Shown here one piece after another: positions 1-6,582 of a stretch of 64,000 bases of DNA. The stretch lies in contig JAEZQY010000001.1 in NCBI GenBank assembly GCA_023441055.1, positions 1-64,000 of the forward strand. Reading direction: 5' to 3'. The first letter of the stretch is position 1; the number at the start of each line of letters is the position of its first letter. A model generated the notes under the pieces. That model was given only the letters and a program-made list of their open reading frames with translations, made no database searches and was not told the DNA's origin. Made by a program: the position numbers and the translations under genes. This DNA is from Bacillota bacterium (lineage in GTDB: Bacteria > Bacillota > Bacilli > Paenibacillales > UBA4045).

Positions 1-864
1 GCCATGTAATCTCTTCGTGTTATAGAAGCGCATAAAACGATCGACTTCTCGGAATGCTTCCTCATAACTCTCAAAGAAATGACGCCGGAAGCATTCCAAC
101 TCTAAGATGCTGTGAAACGACTCCACATAAGCATTCATATTTGGTGTTTTGTTGGGGATGCGTTCATGTTCAATATTCACCTGGGCTATGAATGCACTGA
201 ATGCTTTGCTAATGAACTGCGGGCCATTATCTGTTCGGATGACTAAGGGTTGTTCTTGGTTTAATGCATTTCGCTTTAACAGTGCTTTCTGTGTCATTTC
301 AATGATATCCTGAGCGTCACACTTCTTGCCTCGGTAGTGGCCAACTAGGGTACGATCAAAGACGTCAATAATGTTGGCTACAAGGAAATGGCGCCGCTTC
401 CCAACCACGTAACCATACTTAATATCCATCTGCCACAATTGGTTCGGCCCGGTTACCACTCGGTTTCTTGCAATCTTCTTGTAGACGGGGTTAGTAATCT
501 TGCGTTGGGGAGACAAGATCCCCATCTCCTTGCAAAGCCGGTACACCTTCTTTTTGTTAATGATTAGACGGTAGATTCGACGTAGCAAGACCGTCAACTT
601 CCGGTAACCGCAAGCAGCGTGTTCTCCTGTAACTAGACGTCTCAAATGACCCTTTATTCGTACATCCCAGACGATCCGACCATCCTTATCCTTAGAGTAG
701 CCAGGAACAGGTCTTCCCGTGCTAACCGGTTTCTTGCGCTCTGGATGCTTGAGGTGGTAGTAGTAGGTTGAAGATGGAACATTGCATAGACGCAGAACGG
801 GCCTTACTTTATACCCTTTATTGATCCACTTGATGGCGGTCTCCAATCGGGATACTTTTTTTTT
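1..864 (-). CDS. IS3-family transposase OrfB (DDE integrase core), 3' part outside window
   Basis: Translated in the -1 frame after the A9G slippage run, this gives a continuous IS150-type integrase with no internal stop to the window edge. It shows the N-terminal HTH_21-like region (PSSTYYYHLKHPERKK) and then the catalytic triad: Asp in NQLWQMDIKYG, Asp in VIRTDNGPQF, and Glu in NMNAYVESFHSILE. The last residues seen (FMRFYNTKRLHG) fall about ten residues short of a normal C-terminus. It has no start codon of its own, since a TGA lies just upstream in this frame, so it is made as an OrfAB fusion by programmed -1 frameshifting. Confidence 0.88.
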
Positions 865-1175
865 ACTAGCTCACGTAGGATTTCAATCTCAAGTTCCTTC
901 TCGCCTATGAGCTTCATGGCCTGTTCAAACTTCTTTTCCAGATCAGGCAACTTTTCTGCTGCTTCCTTCATTCGCTCTTCCGCACTACGCCTTTTAGCCA
1001 TAACCTCATCCACCTCATCCTGGTATTGACGCACCCAACTACTAAGCGTTTTAGGAGACATTCCGTGCCGCCGTGCTACTACCTCTGTTCGATAACCGGA
1101 TAACACTTCAGCCACATATTCCTTCTTCGCACTCACTGGGCAATGAAATCGTCTTTTCATGGACATATCCTCCAC
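804..1175 (-). CDS. IS3-family transposase OrfA (HTH)
   Basis: This 123-residue protein is the DNA-binding subunit of an IS3-family transposase. It has an N-terminal helix-turn-helix of the transposase IS3/IS911 type (residues about 8-50, with the SPKTLSSWVRQY segment as recognition helix). A charged coiled coil follows (about 55-105), ending in EKELEIEILRELVKKK. The ATG is preceded by GGAGGATA. The run of nine A followed by G (minus-strand sense, 864-855) near its end is the likely slippage site that fuses it to OrfB; without a shift the frame continues 17 residues and stops. Confidence 0.9.
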   Translation of the reverse strand: MEDMSMKRRFHCPVSAKKEYVAEVLSGYRTEVVARRHGMSPKTLSSWVRQYQDEVDEVMAKRRSAEERMKEAAEKLPDLEKKFEQAMKLIGEKELEIEILRELVKKKYPDWRPPSSGSIKGIK

Positions 1176-1234
1176 TATGTATAATGTATCTGATGTGGAT
1201 GAATGTGTCCAAGTGGATTAGGGGGCTAAATAGA

Positions 1235-1306
1235 AATAACAGCTCCCGAGTCCGTTACAATTAAAATCAGCCATTTACAGGCCTAATAAGGTCCGCCGGG
1301 TCCGTT
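1235..1306. repeat. two direct copies of a 22-bp GC-rich motif
   Basis: Positions 1235-1256 and 1285-1306 share the pattern AATAA, then a variable GC-rich core, then a GTCCGTT end (aataac...gagtccgtt and aataag...gggtccgtt), on the same strand 50 bp apart. They lie between the IS end and the mnmA terminator, in a stretch with no gene. The first copy abuts the inferred IS end. The repeat has no coding potential. It may belong to a dispersed intergenic repeat family, but no further copy was seen in the window. Confidence 0.45.
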
Positions 1307-1434
1307 AGCCCAGATGGGCGAACACGCACCAGCGGGGATTCATATTGACTCGTCGATGTCACCGCACTGCAGCATGTGTGAACCGTGCAGGGTTAAGGCA
1401 GCGCAGTGGTAGTATAAGTTGAGTATAACTACAA

Positions 1435-1467
1435 AGGGCTCGTCAGCTTCATTGCTGCTCGAGCCCT
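1435..1467 (-). terminator. mnmA terminator
   Basis: Stem AGGGCTCG/CGAGCCCT with an extra inner GCTG/CAGC pairing, directly after the mnmA stop. On the minus strand it is followed by TTTGTAGTT. The remainder of 1310-1434 shows no gene or other structure I can support. Confidence 0.7.
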
Positions 1468-1475
1468 CTTCTTGT

Positions 1476-2846
1476 TTAACTGCCCATGACGACGGGGTGG
1501 TGCTTGAACACTTGGTCGATCGTGCCGCCGCCGAGGCATACCTCTCCATCGTAGAAGACGACAGCCTGTCCTGGAGTGATCGCGCGCTGCGGCGCGTCGA
1601 AGGTGACGAGACAGCTGCCATCACTGCGACGCTCAACGGTCACTCTCTGGTCGGATTGCCGATAGCGGAACTTCGCCGTACACACCAGCTTACCGCCAGC
1701 ACCTGCACCCGCATTAGCAACGGCATTAGCAACGGCATTCACACTCGCACTCGCCTCAGAACCTGCATTCGAATCCGAATCCGCACCAGAAACTGCACCC
1801 GCACCAGCCCCAGCACCCGCACCAGCCCCAGCACCAACACCCGCCCCAGCACCTGCACCCGCATAAGCAACGGCATTCACATTCACACTCGCACTCGCCT
1901 CAGAACCTGCATTCGAATTCGAATCCGCACCAGCATCCACACTCGCACTCGCCGCGAATCGCTCATCGATCCAATTGACACCGGTCGCAACTAAGCTGTG
2001 TGCATACATCGCGGGATGATCGTCACCTTGCACGACGTACAGCACGTTTGAATCGAGATCCTTGTCGACCACGAACCAGGGCTCGCCTGTCCCCGAGCCG
2101 CCGATTCCAAGCCCTTGGCGCTGCCCCAATGTATAATACATCAACCCATAATGCTGCCCCTTGACCTCGCCATCTGGTGTGCGCATCTCGCCTGGACGCG
2201 CTGGCAGATACTGACTTAGGAACTCTCGAAAGTTGCGTTCGCCGATGAAGCAGATGCCGGTGCTGTCCTTCTTCTTCGCAGTCGCTAGTCCCGCCTCTTC
2301 TGCAAGACGGCGCACCTCCGACTTCGGCAGATGGCCGATCGGGAACATCGCCCTGGACAGCTGCTTCTGATTCAGCGCGTTCAGGAAGTAGCTCTGATCC
2401 TTGTTGCTGTCCACACCCCGCAGCAGTCGATACCGGCCGTCCTGCCCACGCTCAACGCGAGCATAGTGTCCAGTAGCCAGATAATCCGCGCCTAGATCGA
2501 CAGCCTTCTGCAGGAATTCCCCGAACTTGATTTCACGATTGCACATGACGTCCGGATTCGGCGTTCGACCGTTGCGATATTCATCCAGGAAGTATTCGAA
2601 GACTTTATCGTAATATTGCTTCTCGAAATTGACGGTGTAACAGGGAATATCCAGCTGCGCGCAGACGCGGCGCACATCCTCCGCGTCGTCCTCAGCGGTA
2701 CAATGTCCGAATTCGTCGGTGTCATCCCAATTTTTCATGAATATGCCGATCACATCGTAGCCTTGCTGCTTGAGTAACAGCGCTGTTACGGAGGAATCGA
2801 CGCCGCCCGACATCCCGACTACAACTCTTTGATTTGAATGACTCAT
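1476..2846 (-). CDS. mnmA: tRNA-specific 2-thiouridylase MnmA with repeat insert
   Basis: MnmA activates U34 of Lys, Glu and Gln tRNAs with ATP and inserts sulfur passed from a cysteine desulfurase. The PP-loop SGGVDSS is at residues 13-19. The catalytic cysteines are in NPDVMCN (Cys102) and STGICF (Cys199), and the C-terminal beta-barrel starts at LVCTAKFRYRQ. The protein is 456 residues, against about 370 for the family. The excess is an 88-residue block (about 298-385) of Ala, Gly, Ser, Asn and Asp between the VNWI strand and the barrel. All catalytic parts are intact, so the enzyme is probably active. The ATG follows GGAGAACATCC. It is divergent from cymR-iscS, its usual operon partners. 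Confidence 0.95.
   Translation of the reverse strand: MSHSNQRVVVGMSGGVDSSVTALLLKQQGYDVIGIFMKNWDDTDEFGHCTAEDDAEDVRRVCAQLDIPCYTVNFEKQYYDKVFEYFLDEYRNGRTPNPDVMCNREIKFGEFLQKAVDLGADYLATGHYARVERGQDGRYRLLRGVDSNKDQSYFLNALNQKQLSRAMFPIGHLPKSEVRRLAEEAGLATAKKKDSTGICFIGERNFREFLSQYLPARPGEMRTPDGEVKGQHYGLMYYTLGQRQGLGIGGSGTGEPWFVVDKDLDSNVLYVVQGDDHPAMYAHSLVATGVNWIDERFAASASVDAGADSNSNAGSEASASVNVNAVAYAGAGAGAGVGAGAGAGAGAGAGAVSGADSDSNAGSEASASVNAVANAVANAGAGAGGKLVCTAKFRYRQSDQRVTVERRSDGSCLVTFDAPQRAITPGQAVVFYDGEVCLGGGTIDQVFKHHPVVMGS
1692..1955 (-). repeat. in-frame tandem-repeat expansion inside mnmA
   Basis: This coding repeat has two scales. A core of alternating Ala-Gly codons (protein residues about 329-351) has a 6/12-nt period built from GCxGGx units. 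On either side lies a duplicated block reading ADS(N/D)SNAGSEASASVN, 48 residues (144 nt) apart. Both periods are multiples of three, so changes in unit number keep the frame. The inserted segment sits in a surface loop between two MnmA domains. Confidence 0.85.
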
Positions 2847-2997
2847 GCTGGATGTTCTCCTTGCAAATTATTTTCATCATTATGCCACTTTTTTTGTTCC
2901 ACAACAAGAAACCTTATGATAACATATAAATGATATGGGTGATGTAGGATTACGAGGATTATTTCTTGGCAATCCTAGATCGTATCCATTGCTTCTG

Positions 2998-3017
2998 AAT
3001 TCCATTATAACGGAATT
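2998..3017. promoter_or_regulatory. inverted repeat upstream of cymR, possible operator
   Basis: AATTCC and GGAATT are separated by 8 bp, about 30 bp before the cymR start codon in the mnmA-cymR intergenic region. Rrf2-family repressors bind such dyads and CymR-type regulators recognise AT-rich sites with TTCC/GGAA halves. Assignment as an autoregulatory site is inference. Confidence 0.3.
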
Positions 3018-3046
3018 GCTGATTATGATAAATGAGGTGCAAGGTT

Positions 3047-3466
3047 TTGAAGATTTCAACAAAGGGCAGGTATGGTTTGACCATTATGATGGAGCTTAGC
3101 CGTAAGTTTGGCGAGGGCCCAATTTCGTTGAAGAGCATCGCCGAGAAGCATGAGCTCTCCGAGCATTATCTGGAGCAGTTAGTTGCACCGCTGCGCAATG
3201 CAGGCTTGGTGAAGAGTGTGCGCGGCGCTTACGGTGGTTACATTCTTCCTGTAGAACCAAGAGAGATTACCGCGGGTAAGGTGATCCGCATTCTAGAAGG
3301 ACCGATCAGCCCGGTCGACTTCACTGAGGAAGACGATCCCGCTAAGCGTGATCTCTGGATTCGCATTCGTGACAGCATCGCCAATGTGCTGGACTCGACT
3401 ACGCTAGATGACATGATTAACTTTAAGAATGATCATGAGCTTGACAGCTATATGTTCTATATCTAG
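3047..3466 (+). CDS. cymR: Rrf2-family cysteine metabolism repressor CymR
   Basis: CymR is the master repressor of cysteine and sulfur-assimilation genes in Bacillus and Staphylococcus, acting with CysK. The protein has the Rrf2 winged helix from the start (ISTKGRYGLTIMMEL, then SLKSIAEKHELSEHYLEQLV and VRGAYGGYIL). It ends in YMFYI like B. subtilis CymR. It lacks the three clustered cysteines of the Fe-S sensor IscR. I choose the TTG at 3047 (139 residues) because GAGGTG lies 8 bases upstream; the ATG at 3032 overlaps that ribosome site and has none of its own. It is followed 10 bases later by iscS. Confidence 0.9.
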   Translation: MKISTKGRYGLTIMMELSRKFGEGPISLKSIAEKHELSEHYLEQLVAPLRNAGLVKSVRGAYGGYILPVEPREITAGKVIRILEGPISPVDFTEEDDPAKRDLWIRIRDSIANVLDSTTLDDMINFKNDHELDSYMFYI

Positions 3467-3476
3467 TGGTGATCCA

Positions 3477-4649
3477 ATGACTGCCATCTACTTAGATCAT
3501 GCGGCGACTACTCCGTTACATCATGATGTGCTCGAATCGATGATGCCGCTCCTGACGGGCCAATATGGAAATCCATCCAGTCAACATAGCTTCGGTCGCA
3601 AGGCCAAGCAAGCGTTGACGGATGCTAGAGATTCCATAGCGAGCTTCTTAGGCTGCTTACCTGGGCAGCTGTTCTTCACCAGCGGTGGCACAGAGAGCGA
3701 TAATACAGCCATTATCGGCACCGTATCCGCTCTGAAGAGCAAGGGGAAGACTCATATCATCACTACTGCGATTGAGCATCATGCTGTGCTGCATGCAGCA
3801 CAGCAGCTCGAACGGATGGGCTGTCAAGTCACATACGCGCCAGTAGATGAATATGGACAAGTCTCAGTGGACGCGATCGCGGCAGCGATCACACCGCAGA
3901 CTGCGCTTGTGAGCGTGATGTATGCGAATAATGAGGTCGGTACCGTGCAGCCGATCGGTGAGATCGGCAGGATCTGCCGGGAGCGAGGCGTGCTCTTCCA
4001 CGTCGATGCCGTTCAGGCGCTCGGTCATCTGCCCATTGATCTGGCTGTATTACCAGTCGATCTGATGAGCTTCTCCGGACATAAGATTGGCGCAATGAAA
4101 GGTGTCGGGCTGCTCTACATAGCTCGACATGTGCACCTGCAGCCGCTGCTCTTCGGCGGGTCGCAGGAGCGCAAGAAGCGACCCGGCACAGAGAATGTAC
4201 CTGGGATTGTTGGACTCGCGACAGCTGTATCGATGATTCCTGCCGACTTGCGCGAGAAGATGGACAGGTTCGAATGGCTGCGCAAGCGATTCCTGCAGGA
4301 GCTGAGTCACCAGCTTGGCATGACGCCCGATGGACCAGACGTCATCACCCTGAACGGCCATCCCAGCCCTGAACAGAGGCTCAGCAGCATCGTGAATATC
4401 AGCTTCAACGGTATTGATAAGGAAACCATGCTTATGCATTTAGATTTAGCTGGAATCGCCGCATCCGGCGGCTCCGCCTGTACGTCTGGTTCACTGGAGG
4501 ATTCGCATGTTCTAATGGCCATGGGACTTTCGAGTGAGCGCGTGAAGTCCGCGATTCGATTCAGCTTCGGCGCAGGTCATGACGAAGCGGAAATTGTCGA
4601 AGCCGCCCACAAAATTGGAACCATCGCGAATCGTCTTCGTAAACCATAG
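3477..4649 (+). CDS. iscS: cysteine desulfurase (IscS/YrvO type)
   Basis: This PLP enzyme takes sulfur from cysteine to form a protein persulfide; in Bacillus the paralogue next to mnmA (yrvO) supplies MnmA. It is a 390-residue class V aminotransferase fold. The N-terminus is MTAIYLDHAATTPL, the PLP lysine is in SFSGHKIGAMKG, and the persulfide cysteine is in the loop GSACTSGSLEDSHV. The ATG at 3477 is preceded by GTGGTGATCC. The frame is open further upstream, but that part overlaps cymR. It forms an operon with cymR. Confidence 0.93.
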   Translation: MTAIYLDHAATTPLHHDVLESMMPLLTGQYGNPSSQHSFGRKAKQALTDARDSIASFLGCLPGQLFFTSGGTESDNTAIIGTVSALKSKGKTHIITTAIEHHAVLHAAQQLERMGCQVTYAPVDEYGQVSVDAIAAAITPQTALVSVMYANNEVGTVQPIGEIGRICRERGVLFHVDAVQALGHLPIDLAVLPVDLMSFSGHKIGAMKGVGLLYIARHVHLQPLLFGGSQERKKRPGTENVPGIVGLATAVSMIPADLREKMDRFEWLRKRFLQELSHQLGMTPDGPDVITLNGHPSPEQRLSSIVNISFNGIDKETMLMHLDLAGIAASGGSACTSGSLEDSHVLMAMGLSSERVKSAIRFSFGAGHDEAEIVEAAHKIGTIANRLRKP

Positions 4650-4757
4650 ATTAAGAACCATACTGTATAGATTATTCGATAGATGGGCAAACAAATAGAA
4701 ACGTCTTCGGAATAGCGATTCCAAGACTCAGTCCACATTAGAGATAGGGTGATTAAA

Positions 4758-4955
4758 TTGCATAGTTGTCCGAACTGCCAGTCCAAAGACATCGGTAAGA
4801 TAGGTTCGCATCAGTTTTATTGCTGGACCTGTTTTATAGAATGGAGCGTCAGCGGAGAGAAGGTATCTGTCTATCAGGTTGAAGAAGATGGAACGTTAAG
4901 CTCGCTTGACGATTTGTTCTTAGAAGAGGAAATGCCGCAAATCCAGCTTGGATGA
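4758..4955 (+). CDS. small zinc-ribbon protein, function unknown
   Basis: A 65-residue protein starting HSCPNCQSKD with a second pair in YCWTCF, so a CxxC...CxxC zinc ribbon is likely (residues about 4-27), followed by an acidic tail. I choose the TTG at 4758 because AGGGTG lies 6 bases upstream; a GTG at 4749 in the same frame would overlap it. It sits between iscS and a strong terminator and could be cotranscribed with cymR-iscS. I do not recognise a function. Confidence 0.75.
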   Translation: MHSCPNCQSKDIGKIGSHQFYCWTCFIEWSVSGEKVSVYQVEEDGTLSSLDDLFLEEEMPQIQLG

Positions 4956-4976
4956 GCCCCCCAAAAAAAGTCCAAC

Positions 4977-5016
4977 AAAACGTCAATCGCTCCGCGTAGG
5001 AGTAGATTGACGTTTT
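4977..5016 (+). terminator. strong rho-independent terminator
   Basis: A perfect 12-bp stem (AAAACGTCAATC/GATTGACGTTTT) with a 16-base loop, followed by TTG. It ends the cymR-iscS-zinc-ribbon unit. Confidence 0.9.
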
Positions 5017-5096
5017 TTGTTCACTGCGTGCGTAAGCGGGAGAGCGAGTACATATACTAGTACTAGCTTACGTTGCTGCAGAGAGGGGAAGACGAT

Positions 5097-6194
5097 ATGG
5101 ACCGATGGCTGAACCAGAGGTGGTTGACAATCCTGCTGGGGATCATCCTCGCGTTGATCGCGCTATACCTGCTGGTATTGATCAAACCGATTCTACACTA
5201 TATATGGCTTCTTCTTCGAGCGGTGTTGGCACCATTCTTCATTGCGGTCATCATCTCCTATGTGCTCAATCCAATTGTCGGCCGCATCAGCAAGCGCAAG
5301 GTGCCGCGGACCGCCGCCGTATTGATTATCTACCTGGTATTCATTGCTGCAGTCACGGTGCTGCTGATGAATCTGATTCCGATGTTCATGCAGCAGCTGC
5401 GCGAGCTGAATCAGCATATGCCGGAGCTCACGTTGAAGACGCAGAGCTGGTTCGACGGGGTGAACAATCATCGACTGCTACCGGACAGTGTGCGCGACGG
5501 CATCAAGCAGGCTTTCCACGAGCTGGAGCGGGATATTGCCAGAGTGATCGGGAATGTGGCCAGCGGGGTCGGGACGACGCTTAATGTCGTGTTCGCCGCG
5601 TTCATCATTCCGTTCCTGGTGTTCTATATGCTGAAGGACTTCCAGCTGCTGGAGCGTACCGCGCTCAAGATTGTGCCGGCACAGCATCGTAAATCCACGG
5701 TCAAGATGCTGATCGACATCGACGAGGCACTGGGCAATTATGTGCGCGGGCAATTCATCGTGTGCATGGTGGTCGGAGGGCTGGCCTACCTCGGTTATTG
5801 GCTGATCGGGATGCCCTACGCGCTGCTGCTGGCCGTCATCGTATCCGTGTTCAATATCATCCCTTATCTGGGCCCCTTCTTCGGCGCGGCGCCCGCGATT
5901 ATAATGGCATCAACCGTGTCGTTCAAAATGGTGCTCTTAGTCGCCGCGGTCAACCTAATGGTACAAGTGCTGGAGGGCAATGTGATCTCCCCTCAGGTTG
6001 TCGGACGCAAGCTGCAGATGCATCCGCTGCTCATCATCTTCGTCCTGCTCGTCGGCGGCGAGCTGGCCGGCATTGTCGGCCTGATCCTGGCCGTGCCGAC
6101 TTACGCTGTGCTGAAGGTGGTCTTCCAGCATCTCTATGTATATCGCAAGAGTCGGCATGACTTGAGTCGAGCGTCCAGTCGGGGCGAGGTTTGA
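5097..6194 (+). CDS. AI-2E family transporter (YrrI-like membrane protein)
   Basis: A 365-residue polytopic membrane protein of the AI-2E/PerM family (UPF0118). Hydrophobic segments lie near residues 9-32 and 36-60 and in the 60s-80s. A soluble helical part follows (about 95-155), then another set of segments from about 160 to the end. The family signature VFNIIPYLGPFFGA is present. Some members export autoinducer-2 and others are Na+/H+ antiporters; the substrate here cannot be told. The ATG at 5097 has GAGAGGGG upstream; a TTG at 5073 is in frame but lacks one. Its stop codon overlaps the -35 box of the alaS promoter. Confidence 0.85.
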   Translation: MDRWLNQRWLTILLGIILALIALYLLVLIKPILHYIWLLLRAVLAPFFIAVIISYVLNPIVGRISKRKVPRTAAVLIIYLVFIAAVTVLLMNLIPMFMQQLRELNQHMPELTLKTQSWFDGVNNHRLLPDSVRDGIKQAFHELERDIARVIGNVASGVGTTLNVVFAAFIIPFLVFYMLKDFQLLERTALKIVPAQHRKSTVKMLIDIDEALGNYVRGQFIVCMVVGGLAYLGYWLIGMPYALLLAVIVSVFNIIPYLGPFFGAAPAIIMASTVSFKMVLLVAAVNLMVQVLEGNVISPQVVGRKLQMHPLLIIFVLLVGGELAGIVGLILAVPTYAVLKVVFQHLYVYRKSRHDLSRASSRGEV

Positions 6195-6220
6195 CATCGC
6201 TCGAGATCGGGCGTTATAAT
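6191..6220 (+). promoter_or_regulatory. alaS leader promoter
   Basis: TTGACA at 6191 and TATAAT at 6215 with an 18-base spacer, a near-consensus sigma-A promoter placed just before the T-box leader. Confidence 0.8.
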
Positions 6221-6224
6221 ATGG

Positions 6225-6565
6225 GGTAGCTTAGAATAAGCTGGAAAGCGATAGGATACGGCCAACGGCCATCATCCTGAATGCAGCATTCAGTAGATCA
6301 TTCCCTGACTTCACAGAGAACGGACTCCAGACTGTTCAACTGGCTCGTTATCACGCTGGCAGACAATCTGGCTGGAAGAGTCCCAAGCCTTAGGCTGATC
6401 GAATCGCTAGCTGCGGAGCGCGATAGCACAACTATCGCCGGAGAGGCCCCGTTATCGGCCGACCGAAGGCGATTATGTGTTCCCTGTCTATCAGGAACGC
6501 TTAATAAGCAGGGTGGTACCGCGAAGCGATTCGTCCCTGTTTGTTGGGCGTTCTTTATTTATTTT
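6225..6565 (+). ncRNA. T-box riboswitch (alanyl-tRNA sensing) leader of alaS
   Basis: The 390-base gap before alaS holds a T-box leader. The diagnostic T-box sequence GGGTGGTACCGCG is at 6511-6523 (antiterminator bulge for the tRNA NCCA end). A competing terminator hairpin pairs CAGGG with CCCTG around CGAAgcgaTTCG and is followed by a T-rich run. Stem I and other helices occupy 6225-6500. Uncharged tRNA-Ala stabilises the antiterminator and lets alaS be transcribed. I could not assign the specifier codon with certainty, but the position before alaS points to Ala. Confidence 0.92.
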
Positions 6566-6582
6566 GAGGAGGAAGCTCTATT

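Larger units (their letters stand above)
1..1235 (-). mobile_element. IS3-family (IS150-like) insertion sequence, cut by window edge
   Basis: This is an insertion sequence with the IS3-family layout: a small HTH/leucine-zipper OrfA followed by a DDE integrase-type OrfB in the -1 frame, both on the minus strand. The upstream end lies to the right of orfA; the G-rich stretch near 1211-1226 resembles the terminal sequence of related elements, so I place the end near 1230-1235. The exact terminal repeat and target duplication could not be fixed because the other end is outside the window. Both reading frames are intact as far as seen, so the copy may be active. Confidence 0.85.

Noticed and set aside
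1692..1955. CRISPR-like array of short repeats.
   Set aside because: The units are codon-periodic, contiguous and lack unique spacers; they are a coding tandem repeat in mnmA.
1419..1994. A 191-residue plus-strand frame rich in Thr/Arg repeats.
   Set aside because: It is the complement of the mnmA repeat insert and terminator; its repeat peptide follows only from the antisense of Ala-Gly codons.
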